Shown: piece by piece, positions 53,010 to 63,369 of the stretch | Position numbering within the stretch: the first letter of the stretch is position 1 | How the letters are laid out: each line of letters starts with the position of its first letter | Source: Nocardioides sp. CER19 | GTDB lineage: Bacteria; Actinomycetota; Actinomycetes; Propionibacteriales; Nocardioidaceae | Assembly: GCF_029846275.1 (NCBI RefSeq) | Contig: NZ_JARVWS010000002.1 | Span: 1,302,001 to 1,366,000 of the forward strand | DNA: 64,000 nt | Direction: 5' to 3' | The notes under the pieces: generated by a model | What the model was told of the DNA's origin: nothing | The model's database searches: none | What the model saw: the letters and a program-made list of their open reading frames with translations, nothing else | Position numbers and translations under genes: made by a program

Positions 53010-54200
53010 CTACTCCTCGGGGATCGGGTGCTTCGGCAGCTTCTTGACCCGCGGTCGACGCTTCGGCCGCTCGGGGATCATCGAGCGCATCTCCTCGAGC
53101 CTGCCCCAGCACAGCAGCCGGTCCTCGGCCTCGAGGACCTGCCGGAACGACGGGTTCGGGATGACCGCCGAGCCCCGGTGCAGCGTGAGGACGGTGATGT
53201 CCCGCTCGCGGAGCCCGGAGTCGCCCAGGCTGCAGCCGACCAGGTCTGCGTCGCCGTGGACGACGAGCTCGGCGACGCCGTACCCGGTGGACACGGCCAG
53301 CCGCTCGCGGACGTCGATCTGCGGGAACGCGACCTGGTTGTCGATGTAGTCGACGATCGCGCCGGCGACGTCGAGCTTGGTGGCGGTCTCGATGCCCTCG
53401 AGTCCGGGGGAGGAGTTCACCTCCATGACGAGCGGACCCGCGTCGCTCTCGAGCAGGTCGACACCGGCGACCTTGAGGCCCATGATCTGGGCGGCGCGCA
53501 CGGCGGTGCGCTCGAACTCCGGGTCGACGTCCACCTTCTCCACCGATCCGCCGCGGTGCACGTTGGAGCGGAACTCGTCGCCCTGGGCGATGCGGCGCAT
53601 GGCGGCCACGACGCGGTCGCCGACGACGAGGGCCCGCACGTCTCGGCCCTTGGACTCCTTGACGAAGCTCTGGATCAGGACGTTCTGCCGGGTCGACTGC
53701 AGCGTCTCGATGATCGCCTCGGCCACCTTGATCGACGGCGCCAGGATCACGCCGATGCCCTGGGTCCCCTCCAGCAGCTTGATGACGACCGGCGCGCCGC
53801 CGACCCGCTCGATCGCCGGGATCACGTCCGCCCGGTTGCGCACGAACGTCGTCGGCGGCATGGCGATCCCGTGCCGCGACAGGATCTGCATCGCGCGCAG
53901 CTTGTCGCGCGAGTTGGAGATGCCGCTGGCCGTGCTGGGCGTGTAGACGTCCATCTGCTCGAACTGCCGCACGACGGCGGTGCCGTAGTAGGTGATCGAG
54001 TTCCCGATGCGCGGGATGATCGCGTCGTACTGCGAGAGCCGCTTGCCGCGGAACTGCAGGTCGGGCTCGTTGTCGGTGAGGTCGATCGCGAAGCGCAGGG
54101 TGTCGAGGACCTTGACGGTGTGCCCCCGATCGGCGGCGGCGGCGCGGAGTCGTTGGGTGCTGTAGGCCCGCGGCGCGCGCGAGAGGATTGCCAGCTTCAC
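53010..54200 (-). CDS. rimK: RimK-like ATP-grasp ligase with C-terminal TrkA-C (RCK_C) domain
   Basis: A 396-residue protein. Residues 1-285 are a RimK-type ATP-grasp ligase (KLAILSRAPRAYSTQRL, PSTASGISNSRDKLRAMQIL, VVIKLLEGTQGIGVILA, DVRALVVGDRVVAAMRR and the Mg-binding VMEVNSSPGLEGIETAT). RimK adds glutamate to the C-terminus of ribosomal protein S6 in Gammaproteobacteria. Residues about 305-380 match a TrkA-C/RCK_C ligand-binding module (VSTGYGVAELVVHGDADLVG, then ITVLTLHRGSAVIPNPSFRQ). That extension is absent from E. coli RimK and suggests control by a small ligand, such as a dinucleotide. The C-terminus is Lys/Arg-rich. AGGA precedes the GTG at 54200. It is divergent from a protease and an aspartoacylase-like gene. 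Confidence 0.85.
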   Translation of the reverse strand: MKLAILSRAPRAYSTQRLRAAAADRGHTVKVLDTLRFAIDLTDNEPDLQFRGKRLSQYDAIIPRIGNSITYYGTAVVRQFEQMDVYTPSTASGISNSRDKLRAMQILSRHGIAMPPTTFVRNRADVIPAIERVGGAPVVIKLLEGTQGIGVILAPSIKVAEAIIETLQSTRQNVLIQSFVKESKGRDVRALVVGDRVVAAMRRIAQGDEFRSNVHRGGSVEKVDVDPEFERTAVRAAQIMGLKVAGVDLLESDAGPLVMEVNSSPGLEGIETATKLDVAGAIVDYIDNQVAFPQIDVRERLAVSTGYGVAELVVHGDADLVGCSLGDSGLRERDITVLTLHRGSAVIPNPSFRQVLEAEDRLLCWGRLEEMRSMIPERPKRRPRVKKLPKHPIPEE

Positions 54201-54226
54201 GGGGGGATCCTGCTTGGATAGGGGAC

Positions 54227-54712
54227 GTGTCCGGCACTCATCTAACCAGCGCGGTGGGATGGCGTGAGTGGGTCGGTCTCCCGGGTGTCGGCGTGGAGTG
54301 GATGAAGGCCAAGATCGACACCGGCGCACGCACGTCGTCGCTCCACGCGTTCGACCTCGCGGAGTTCGAGCGCGACGGTGAGTCGTGGGTCAGCTTCGAG
54401 GTGCACCCCTGGCAGCGCAGCGCCGCGGACGCCGTCCGCGTCGAGGTGCCCGTGCACGACCGGCGCACGGTCCGCAGCTCGTCCGGGCACAGCGAGGACC
54501 GGGTCGTCGTACGGCTCGACCTGCGGCTGCTCGACCGGGTCGTGCCGGCGGAGGTGACTCTGGCGCGCCGCGACGAGATGGGCTTCCGGATGCTGGTCGG
54601 ACGCGAGGTGCTGGAGCAGGGGTACGTCGTCGACGTGTCGAGCTCCTACCGAGGCGGTCGCCCGGGGCGGGCCGTGCGGCGGTCGAACCGGAGGCGCGTG
54701 GATGGCTCGTGA
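54227..54712 (+). CDS. RimB-like ATP-dependent zinc protease family protein
   Basis: A 161-residue protein of the retropepsin-like aspartic/zinc protease family that accompanies RimK. The active-site strand is MKAKIDTGARTSSLHAF, with the DTGA motif. The central stretch VRVEVPVHDRRTVRSSSGHS and MGFRMLVGREVLEQGYVVD are also conserved. In Pseudomonas the homologue (RimB) removes glutamates added by RimK. The GTG at 54227 follows a weak -10-like GATAGG and lacks a ribosome binding site. It overlaps the next gene by 11 bases. Confidence 0.82.
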   Translation: MSGTHLTSAVGWREWVGLPGVGVEWMKAKIDTGARTSSLHAFDLAEFERDGESWVSFEVHPWQRSAADAVRVEVPVHDRRTVRSSSGHSEDRVVVRLDLRLLDRVVPAEVTLARRDEMGFRMLVGREVLEQGYVVDVSSSYRGGRPGRAVRRSNRRRVDGS

Positions 54713-55733
54713 GTCGTTCGGCATCGGCGACGTTCGGGTGCGGGCGGGTGCCAGCCGGGCCGTCGAGCTGCCGCTGACCCGGCTCGTCACGGGCGGTGAC
54801 GTCAGCATCCCGGTGCAGGTCGTCCACGGCCGCGAGCCGGGACCGGTGGTGTGGGTCAACGCGGCCATCCACGGCGACGAGGTCGTCGGTGTCGAGGTGA
54901 TCCGGCGGGTCCTGGGCCAGCTCTCCGCGAAGACGCTGCGGGGCACGCTCGTCGCCGTCCCCGTGGTCAACGTGCTGGGCTTCATGACCGGCGATCGCTA
55001 CCTGCCCGACCGGCGCGACCTCAACCGGTCCTTCCCTGGCTCGGGGCGTGGGTCGCTGGCCGCGCGGATCGCCCACCTGTTCATGACCCAGGTCGTCGCC
55101 AAGTGCGAGCTCGGCATCGACCTGCACACCGCCGCCGACCGGCGCGCCAACCTGCCCCAGGTGCGCGCCGACCTCGACGACGCGGAGACCCGTCGGCTGG
55201 CCCTCGCCTTCGGGGCGCCCGTCGCGCTGCACGCCTCGCTGCGTGACGGCTCGCTGCGCCAGGCGGCGCGGGCGGCCGGCGCGCGGGTGCTCGTCTACGA
55301 GGCCGGCGAGGCGCTGCGGTTCGACGACGAGTCGATCGACACCGGCGTGATCGGGGTCCTGCGGGTGCTCGACACGCTGGGGATGCTGCCCGAGGAGGAG
55401 GGTGTCGACGAGGCCGACGACGAGCCGCGGCCCACCCTCGTCTCGCGCGCGAGCGGCTGGGTCCGCGCCCGGGGGAGCGGCGTCCTGCAGCTCGACGTCC
55501 AGCTCGGCGACCTGGTCGAGGTCGGCCGGCGGCTGGGCGGGATCAGCGACACGCTGGGCCGCCGGGTCCGGCTGGTCCACGCCGACCGCGCCGGGATCGT
55601 CGTCGGGCTGAACCGCGCGCCGCTGGTCAACACCGGGGACGCCGTCGTCCACATCGCCGCCGTGGACGAGGACCAGCCGGGTCACGTGGCCGACGATCGG
55701 CGCCTCACCGCACGCCGGCAGCGTGGCGTGTGA
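54702..55733 (+). CDS. Succinylglutamate desuccinylase/aspartoacylase-family protein
   Basis: A 343-residue zinc carboxypeptidase-like deacylase. The metal ligands are H57 and E60 in NAAIHGDEVVG and a later His in GIDLHTAADRRANLP. The substrate-binding NVLGFMTGDRYLPDRRDLNR motif is present, and the C-terminal 110 residues form a lipoyl-like beta domain. GGAGG lies 10 bases before the ATG. It overlaps the zinc/aspartic protease gene. With the divergent rimK it makes a three-gene cluster known in many bacteria, suggesting a shared role in Glu-peptide or modified-protein turnover, which is inference. Confidence 0.85.
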   Translation: MARESFGIGDVRVRAGASRAVELPLTRLVTGGDVSIPVQVVHGREPGPVVWVNAAIHGDEVVGVEVIRRVLGQLSAKTLRGTLVAVPVVNVLGFMTGDRYLPDRRDLNRSFPGSGRGSLAARIAHLFMTQVVAKCELGIDLHTAADRRANLPQVRADLDDAETRRLALAFGAPVALHASLRDGSLRQAARAAGARVLVYEAGEALRFDDESIDTGVIGVLRVLDTLGMLPEEEGVDEADDEPRPTLVSRASGWVRARGSGVLQLDVQLGDLVEVGRRLGGISDTLGRRVRLVHADRAGIVVGLNRAPLVNTGDAVVHIAAVDEDQPGHVADDRRLTARRQRGV

Positions 55734-55890
55734 CAGATCCTTCATCGAGGTAGACCGTCGCCGATCCTTCACCTAGGTTGGGGGAAGGGTTCATCCGAAT
55801 CCGGTCGGGGCACTAGTCCCGAGAGGGATGATGCGGTGTCGCCCCGCATTCCCTTCCCGGGCGGCGCAAGTCGGAGGGAGAGGTCGCACG

Positions 55891-57294
55891 ATGACGCCGC
55901 GGATCGGCAACCTGCCGAAGGCCATCTCGTTGGTCCCGCTCGCGGCGCTCTCGGTGGTGTGCACCTATGCGGTGGCGCGTACGCCGAACGGCGAGGTGCC
56001 GGCCGTCATCGGAACGGCCAGCGACAACCCGACCTCGGCCACCTCGACGCCGGCCACGACGCCCACCCCGCCCGCCAGCGCCCTGGTCGTGCCGCCCGCC
56101 ACCCAGGCTCCGGCCAGCGTCTGGAGCGCCGGCGGGACGGCACCGGCGGCTGCGGCCGTCGTACCCGCGTCGGTGCTCTCCGCACCCGCGATCCCGCCTG
56201 TCGCACTCGCCGCCTACCAGCGCGCCGCGACCGTCATCGACAGTGCCGACGCCACCTGCCACCTCGACTGGAGCGTGCTCGCCGGGATCGGCCGGATCGA
56301 GTCGGACCACGGTCGTCATGCCGGAAGCGCGCTCGACGCCAACGGGCTCGACACGCCCAGCGTCATCGGTCCGGCGCTCACCGGGATCGGCGGGCGGATG
56401 CTGGTGAAGGACACCGACGGTGGCCTGCTCGACGGCGACACGAAGTTCGACCACGCCGTCGGGCCGATGCAGTTCCTCCCGTCCACGTGGTCGGTCGTCG
56501 GCGTGGACGCCGACGGCGACGGGCAGCGCAACCCGCAGGACATCGACGACGCCGCCCTGGCCGCCGCCGTCTACCTCTGCTCCGGCCCCGAGGATCTCGC
56601 CACCGACGCCGGCCGCCAGACCGCACTGCTGCGTTACAACCACTCCACGTCCTACGTGTCCGCCGTGCTGGGCGTCGCGGCCGCCTACCAGGCCGGGACC
56701 GGGCTCGCGGACCCGAGCTTCGTGACCGCCCGCCTGGTCTCGCCCGTGCCGTTCACGGTCGAGCCGAGCCCGACCGAGCCGGCGGGCACTCCCGGCCACC
56801 AGCGTCACCAGCGCCACCAGCGCCACGCGAAGGGCACCGTCACGTCGCACATCGGCCACCCGGCGCACGCCTCCGGCCAGCCGGGCACCGCGGGCACCCC
56901 CGCCTCGCCGATCCAGCCGCCGGCGAGTGGCGAGCCGACTCCTGGCGGGGGGACGACGACACCCCCGGCCACGGCAGCCTCCACCAAGGACCTCACCGAC
57001 CTGTGCACCGATCGGATCGACAAGGCCTACCAGCCGACGCCGGCGGATGTCCGCGACCAGGCGATCACCAGCTGCGTGCACTCGCTCGACGGGAAGACGC
57101 TCGACGACGCCAAGGCGAACGTGGACGACGTCGTCACCAAGCTGCCCGAGACGATCGACGGCCTCGTGCCGACGCCGTCGGCCGATCCGACGCCGAGCGG
57201 CAGCCCGACCCCGACGGACGGCTCCAGCGCCACCGACCAGCCGACGTCGACGGGCAGCAGCGACGCCTCCGCGGACCCGACCGCGACGCCCTGA
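55891..57294 (+). CDS. Exported lytic transglycosylase
   Basis: A 467-residue secreted protein. An N-terminal hydrophobic segment (about 11-27) is a signal peptide or anchor, followed by a Thr/Pro/Ala-rich linker. The catalytic domain (about 105-255) resembles MltB/SLT_2: WSVLAGIGRIESDHGRHAGS carries the catalytic Glu, and GPMQFLPSTWSVVGVDADGD and AAVYLCSGPEDL complete it. A long His/Gln- and Pro/Thr-rich tail follows, with a (HQR)3 repeat at 303-313 and a terminal disordered region. It cleaves peptidoglycan glycan strands. GGAGGGAGAGG precedes the ATG. Confidence 0.88.
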   Translation: MTPRIGNLPKAISLVPLAALSVVCTYAVARTPNGEVPAVIGTASDNPTSATSTPATTPTPPASALVVPPATQAPASVWSAGGTAPAAAAVVPASVLSAPAIPPVALAAYQRAATVIDSADATCHLDWSVLAGIGRIESDHGRHAGSALDANGLDTPSVIGPALTGIGGRMLVKDTDGGLLDGDTKFDHAVGPMQFLPSTWSVVGVDADGDGQRNPQDIDDAALAAAVYLCSGPEDLATDAGRQTALLRYNHSTSYVSAVLGVAAAYQAGTGLADPSFVTARLVSPVPFTVEPSPTEPAGTPGHQRHQRHQRHAKGTVTSHIGHPAHASGQPGTAGTPASPIQPPASGEPTPGGGTTTPPATAASTKDLTDLCTDRIDKAYQPTPADVRDQAITSCVHSLDGKTLDDAKANVDDVVTKLPETIDGLVPTPSADPTPSGSPTPTDGSSATDQPTSTGSSDASADPTATP

Positions 57295-57334
57295 CGTCCC
57301 TGTCGGATCCGGTCACCCGACACGTCCTTCCATA

Positions 57335-57353
57335 TTCTTGACTTGTTCAAGAA
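57335..57353 (+). promoter_or_regulatory. Probable FurA box before furA-katG
   Basis: TTCTTGACTTGTTCAAGAA is an inverted repeat with 7-bp arms and a 5-bp centre. It overlaps a TTGACT -35-like hexamer 12 bases before the furA GTG. It closely resembles the operator to which FurA binds in mycobacteria and streptomycetes (TTGACT, then TTC and AGAA). FurA should thus repress its own gene and katG until peroxide or loss of metal inactivates it. Confidence 0.75.
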
Positions 57354-57364
57354 AAAGGGAAAGG

Positions 57365-57802
57365 GTGGGCGATGTGCCAGCGACGAACGACCTCGAGCAG
57401 ATGCTGCGGGAGGTCGGTCTCCGGGTGACGCGGCCGCGGGTCGCCGTACTCGGTGCCGTCCACACGCTCCCGCACGCCGACACCGACTCCATCCTCGGTG
57501 CCGTTCGCGCGGAGCTGCCCGAGGTGTCCCACCAGGCCGTCTACGACTCGCTGCACACCCTGACCGCCAAGGGGCTGGTGCGCCGCATCCAGCCGTCCGG
57601 TTCCGTCTCTCGCTACGAGAGTCGTGTGGGTGACAACCACCACCACGCGGTCTGCCGCTCGTGCGGCGTCATCGTCGACGTCGACTGCGCCCACGGCGCG
57701 GCGCCCTGTCTGACCGCCTCCGACGATCACGGCTTCGTGATCGACGAGGCCGAGGTCATCTACTGGGGCCTGTGCCCCGACTGCTCCACCGCAAGTTCCT
57801 GA
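57365..57802 (+). CDS. furA: Ferric-uptake-type regulator FurA, redox repressor of katG
   Basis: A 145-residue Fur-family protein. The winged helix (about 15-85) has LRVTRPRVAVLGAVHTLPHA, then SHQAVYDSLHTLTAKGLVRR. The metal-binding half has VGDNHHHAVCRSCGVIVDVD, an AAPCLTASDDHGFVIDEAEV stretch and the closing CPDC pair, as in mycobacterial FurA. The start is either the GTG at 57365 or the one at 57374; AAAGGG fits both. katG begins 24 bases downstream. The pair is a standard peroxide-response unit. Confidence 0.93.
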   Translation: MGDVPATNDLEQMLREVGLRVTRPRVAVLGAVHTLPHADTDSILGAVRAELPEVSHQAVYDSLHTLTAKGLVRRIQPSGSVSRYESRVGDNHHHAVCRSCGVIVDVDCAHGAAPCLTASDDHGFVIDEAEVIYWGLCPDCSTASS

Positions 57803-60082
<2,280 letters not shown>

Positions 60083-60098
60083 TCCAGCCGTACGACGA

Positions 60099-60136
60099 CC
60101 GAGGGCCGGTCTCCCCGTGGGGAGGCCGGCCCTCGG
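60099..60136 (+). terminator. Hairpin terminator after katG
   Basis: An 18-bp stem with one G-U pair (ccgagggccggtctcccc against ggggaggccggccctcgg) closes a 2-base loop, 17 bases after the katG stop. The following T-tract is weak, which is usual in actinobacteria. Confidence 0.8.
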
Positions 60137-60160
60137 CGTTGTCGGCGCGCCGGAGCCGGT

Positions 60161-60259
60161 GCAGTCGCCAAAGTGTCACCGTGACACTCCTCGCGGTGAG
60201 TGACACTTCGTAGCTGTCACTCGACCCGCAAAGGGTCACGGTGACACTTTGGCGACTGC
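60161..60259. repeat. Structured GTCACCGTGAC repeat, copy 1
   Basis: A 71-bp core (60175-60245) begins GTCACCGTGACACT and ends GTCACGGTGAC. The outer arms pair perfectly over 25 bp (60161-60185 with 60235-60259). An inner hairpin has 8-bp arms gagtgaca/tgtcactc (60198-60205, 60215-60222). The core aligns without a gap to the copy at 61310-61380. It lies 41 bp before the stop of the predicted nuclease gene and 24 bp after the katG terminator. Confidence 0.9.
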
Positions 60260-60299
60260 GCCGGCCCTCCGCAGTCTCCGCACGTCACCCGGGTGGCCG

Positions 60300-61241
60300 T
60301 CAGCGGGTGCCGGGGCGGATGCCCGCCTGGGCGAGGACGCGGCCGAGCTTGTCGCGTGACAGGGCGATGTCCCATCCCCACCGTGCGGCGCGGGGGCGGT
60401 GTCGGCGTACACGATCCTCGCGGAGCTTCTCGTCCCACAGCACCTCCTCGGGGGTGCGTCCCTCGGTGAGGTCGCTGCGGAAGTACTTGCCCTTGCCGTC
60501 GAACTCGCCGAACGTCTCCAGCTCGGGCCAGTCGAAGTCGACGACGTCGTCGCCGGGCAGGTCGCCGCGGGGGAAGCGCACCTGCAGCTGGGGGCGAGGG
60601 ACGCGGAGCAGCTCCATCTGACCCCTGCTGAGCGACTCGCCGGCGGAGTCTGACCGCGGATCGGCGAGTCGGAGGTTCCGCTCCGCCCGGGCACCGCCCT
60701 TCATCTGCGCTGGTACCAGGGCCACGAGTCGCTCGACCACGGCGAGCCCGGCCGGGTCGCCGGTGGGGTCCTCGTTGAGGAGCCGCACGAGGTGGTCGAG
60801 CGGCAGCAGCGCGTTCGGCAGGGGGAGCGCTGCCGCCAGCTGTACGGCGGTCCACTCCCTGCTGGTGACCACGAGACCGTCGGCGAGGCGGACCACGTGG
60901 TCGTCCGGGATCACCGAGCGATGGACCTTGACGCCGGCCGACGTCCGGCGGGCCTTGCCGGGTCGGGTCGCATGCACGAAGGCGGTGTCAGCGGCGAGCT
61001 GCGGGCAGCCCCAGAGCTCGGCCGCCGAGGCGTGCGAGAAGACCAGCCGCTCGGTCCGCGCCTCACGGGTGGCGTGGATGCGCAGGCGGTAGAGGTCGGA
61101 CGCGGTGAGGTCCGCCCCGGCCGGGCGGTAGTAGCCGCGCCGGACACGATCGAGGCTCGCGTCGAGATGCGGCGGCTCGGCACCTTCGGCGCGTCGTTCG
61201 CGCGCCGACACGAGCATCTGACGCGGGTCGGGTCGGTCCAT
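60300..61241 (-). CDS. Predicted restriction-endonuclease-fold protein (DUF559/AbiEi-like), framed by repeats
   Basis: A 313-residue protein. The N-terminal 190 residues resemble the AbiEi-like antitoxin-domain proteins of actinobacteria (DLYRLRIHATREARTERLVF, then SHASAAELWGCPQL, and TSREWTAVQLAAALPLPNAL). The C-terminal part (about 200-255) has GESLSRGQMELL, then VVDFDWPELETFGEFDGKGKYF. This places E202, D235, E246 and K250 where a PD-(D/E)XK or Vsr-like fold has its metal-binding residues. It is probably a nuclease-fold protein; catalytic activity is not shown. The start at 61241 lacks a good ribosome binding site. The gene has a 71-bp structured repeat on each side, both in the same orientation. 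Confidence 0.72.
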   Translation of the reverse strand: MDRPDPRQMLVSARERRAEGAEPPHLDASLDRVRRGYYRPAGADLTASDLYRLRIHATREARTERLVFSHASAAELWGCPQLAADTAFVHATRPGKARRTSAGVKVHRSVIPDDHVVRLADGLVVTSREWTAVQLAAALPLPNALLPLDHLVRLLNEDPTGDPAGLAVVERLVALVPAQMKGGARAERNLRLADPRSDSAGESLSRGQMELLRVPRPQLQVRFPRGDLPGDDVVDFDWPELETFGEFDGKGKYFRSDLTEGRTPEEVLWDEKLREDRVRRHRPRAARWGWDIALSRDKLGRVLAQAGIRPGTR

Positions 61242-61309
61242 GGGGCCAGCCTGCGGGCGGCGTACGGACCGCGCACCCCGTGCACCGTCAGCCTGTGGAT
61301 GACCAACAT

Positions 61310-61387
61310 GTCACCGTGACACTTTGGCCCTCGAGTGACCTTTCAGAACGGTCACCCGAGCCGCAAACGGTCACGGTGACACTTTGG
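61310..61387. repeat. Structured GTCACCGTGAC repeat, copy 2
   Basis: The 71-bp core (61310-61380) has the same outer 11-bp arms as copy 1 and an inner hairpin gagtgacc/ggtcaccc (61333-61340, 61350-61357). One inner pair changed from A-T in copy 1 to C-G here, a compensatory change. Both cores are followed by actttgg. Copy 2 starts 68 bp upstream of the predicted nuclease gene and ends 28 bp past the stop of the SDR gene. Confidence 0.9.
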
Positions 61388-61414
61388 GGGCGCGCCGGAA
61401 ACACCGGCCGCGGA

Positions 61415-62959
61415 TCACCAGGGGGAGGGCTGGTAGTCCTTGAGGAAGCAGCCGTAGAGGTCCTCGCCGGCCTCGCCGCGGACGATGGGGTCGTAGACGC
61501 GGGCGGCGCCGTCGACCAGGTCGAGAGGCGCGTGCCAGCCCTCGGCGGCGATGCGCAGCTTCTCGTGGTGGGGCCGCTCGTCGGTGATCCAGCCGGTGTC
61601 GACGGCCGCCATCAGGATCTGGTCGGTCTCGAACATCTCGCCGGCCGACGTACGCGTCAGCATGTTGAGCGCGGCCTTCGCCATGTTGGTGTGCGGGTGG
61701 CCGGCGCCCTTGTAACGGCGGCTGAACTGGCCCTCCATGGCGGACACGTTGACCACGTAGGCCCGGCGGGCCCCCCGAGCGACGGCGGCCCGCATCGCCG
61801 GCCGCAGGCGCGAGACGATGAGGAACGGCGCGATCGAGTTGCAGAACTGCACCTCGAGCAGCTCCAGCGGGTCGACCTCGTCGACGACCTGGGTCCAGGA
61901 GTTGTTGGCCTGGATGTCGGGGATGAGGCCCCCGGCGTCGACGGCGGTACCGGCCAGGTGCGCCTCGAGCGACGCGCCACCGGCCTTGAGCGCGAGCGCC
62001 GTCATGGTCGCGGCGTTGTGGGCGGCGAGCGCGGACGCGTCCGACTCGCCCTCGTGGTGGGCGACCGGGTGCGCGGTGAGCGCGCCGGCGATCGCGGCGG
62101 GGTGCGCCTCGGAGATCCGGTCGAAGGTGACCATCTCGGGCAGCTCGAGGCCGCCGGGCAGCGGCGCCAGGGGTGCGTTCTCGCCCTCGATCAGGCTCGA
62201 GTACGCGCCGGGCAGGCGGCGAACGGTCTGGCAGGCGTTGTTGACGATGATGTCGAGCGGGCCGTCGGCGGCCACGTCGTCGGTGAGCGCGATGACCTGG
62301 GTGGGGTCGCGCAGGTCGATGCCGACGATCTTGAGACGGTGCAGCCACTCGGGGCTGTCCTCCATCGCCGCGAACCGGCGCACCGCGTCCTTGGGGAAGC
62401 GGGTCGTGATCGTCAGGTGGGCGCCGTCGCGGAGCAGGCGGAGCGCGATGTACATGCCGATCTTGGCGCGGCCGCCGGTCAGCAGCGCGCGTCGGCCGGT
62501 GAGGTCGGTGCGCTGGTCCCGCTTGGCGTGGCTCATCGCCGCGCACGACGGGCAGAGCCAGTGGTAGAACGCGTCGACCAGCGTGAAGTCCTGCTTGCAG
62601 ATGTAGCAGCCGCGCGCCGTGAGCAGCTCGCCCGCGAACGCGCCCGCGGCGTTGGAGACCAACGGGATGCCAGCGGTCTCGTCGTCGATCCGGATCGGCG
62701 AGCCGGTCGCGGTCAGCTCGATGATCGCCTGGTCGTGGGCCTGCTTCGCCAGCCGGATCTCGGTGCGGCGTGACTTCTTCAGCAGCTTCCACATGTACGA
62801 CGTCGCGCGCTTGACCGTCTGGACGTCGGCGTGGTCGGCCGGCAGCTCGTGGAGCTGACCGAGGACCTCGAGGGTGATCGCGAGCTTCTCGGGGTCGATG
62901 CCGGCCGGGACTGCCCCCGGAGCCGGGCCGGGTGCTGCCGTCGGTTCCACGGCGGTCAC
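61415..62959 (-). CDS. Large SDR-family oxidoreductase with N-terminal CxxC zinc-ribbon-like motif
   Basis: A 514-residue protein. Residues about 1-110 are helical. CYICKQDFTLVDAFYHWLCP then SC (about 120-141) forms two CxxC pairs, a probable zinc site. The SDR domain has the cofactor loop LLTGGRAKIGMYIALRLLRD, the NNACQ strand (DIIVNNACQTVRR), a Ser in VVNVSAMEGQFSRRYKG and a Lys in NMAKAALNMLTR. The usual YxxxK appears modified. Actinobacteria carry this large SDR widely, but its substrate is unknown. The start is a GTG at 62959 with no clear ribosome binding site; a second GTG is 9 bases downstream. Confidence 0.82.
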   Translation of the reverse strand: MTAVEPTAAPGPAPGAVPAGIDPEKLAITLEVLGQLHELPADHADVQTVKRATSYMWKLLKKSRRTEIRLAKQAHDQAIIELTATGSPIRIDDETAGIPLVSNAAGAFAGELLTARGCYICKQDFTLVDAFYHWLCPSCAAMSHAKRDQRTDLTGRRALLTGGRAKIGMYIALRLLRDGAHLTITTRFPKDAVRRFAAMEDSPEWLHRLKIVGIDLRDPTQVIALTDDVAADGPLDIIVNNACQTVRRLPGAYSSLIEGENAPLAPLPGGLELPEMVTFDRISEAHPAAIAGALTAHPVAHHEGESDASALAAHNAATMTALALKAGGASLEAHLAGTAVDAGGLIPDIQANNSWTQVVDEVDPLELLEVQFCNSIAPFLIVSRLRPAMRAAVARGARRAYVVNVSAMEGQFSRRYKGAGHPHTNMAKAALNMLTRTSAGEMFETDQILMAAVDTGWITDERPHHEKLRIAAEGWHAPLDLVDGAARVYDPIVRGEAGEDLYGCFLKDYQPSPW

Positions 62960-62991
62960 CCTAAGCGGTCACCGCCGCGGAACCGTAAGCG

Positions 62992-63369
62992 TCAGGCCTC
63001 CTGCGGGCGCTGAGCCTGCTCCTGGGCCTCGGCGAGGGCGGCGTCGACGTCGAGCTCGACGACGGCGTCGATGACCTGGGCGAGCGCCTCCCGGGGGAGC
63101 GCGCCCGGCTGCGAGAAGACGAGGTGGCCCTTCTTGAACGCCATCAGCGTCGGGATCGACGTGATGCGGGCGGCGCCGGCCAGCGCCTGCTCGGCCTCCG
63201 TGTCGACCTTGCCGAACACGATGTCCGGGTAGGTCTCGGAGGCGGCGTCGTAGACAGGGGCGAACTGGCGACACGGACCGCACCAGGACGCCCAGAAGTC
63301 GACGAGCACGATGTCGTTGTCGACGACGGTCTGCTCGAAGGTGTCGGCGGTGAGTTCGGTGGTGGCCAT
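62992..63369 (-). CDS. Thioredoxin
   Basis: A 125-residue thioredoxin with the active site DFWASWCGPCRQFAPVYD, redox Cys at positions 30 and 33, and the cis-Pro in ITSIPTLMAFKKG. It reduces protein disulfides in the cytoplasm. GAGAGG precedes the ATG at 63369. The C-terminus (about 108-125) is extended and Gln/Glu-rich compared with short thioredoxins. It lies 32 bases before the SDR gene on the same strand and may be co-transcribed with it. Confidence 0.95.
   Translation of the reverse strand: MATTELTADTFEQTVVDNDIVLVDFWASWCGPCRQFAPVYDAASETYPDIVFGKVDTEAEQALAGAARITSIPTLMAFKKGHLVFSQPGALPREALAQVIDAVVELDVDAALAEAQEQAQRPQEA

Noticed and set aside
55720..55780. Direct repeat gatccttca as a phage attachment site
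   Set aside because: The repeat is only 9 bases, with no integrase or tRNA nearby.
55734..55890. Possible c-di-AMP (ydaO) riboswitch before the lytic transglycosylase
   Set aside because: In actinobacteria this riboswitch often precedes wall hydrolases, but the 157-bp region is short and lacks the conserved stems and joining sequences. Only a partial direct repeat (gatccttca, 55737 and 55765) is visible.
60161..60259. Copy 1 of the repeat as a simple terminator for katG
   Set aside because: katG already has its own 18-bp hairpin at 60099-60136, and the repeat recurs 1.1 kb away with the same internal structure and no T-tract.
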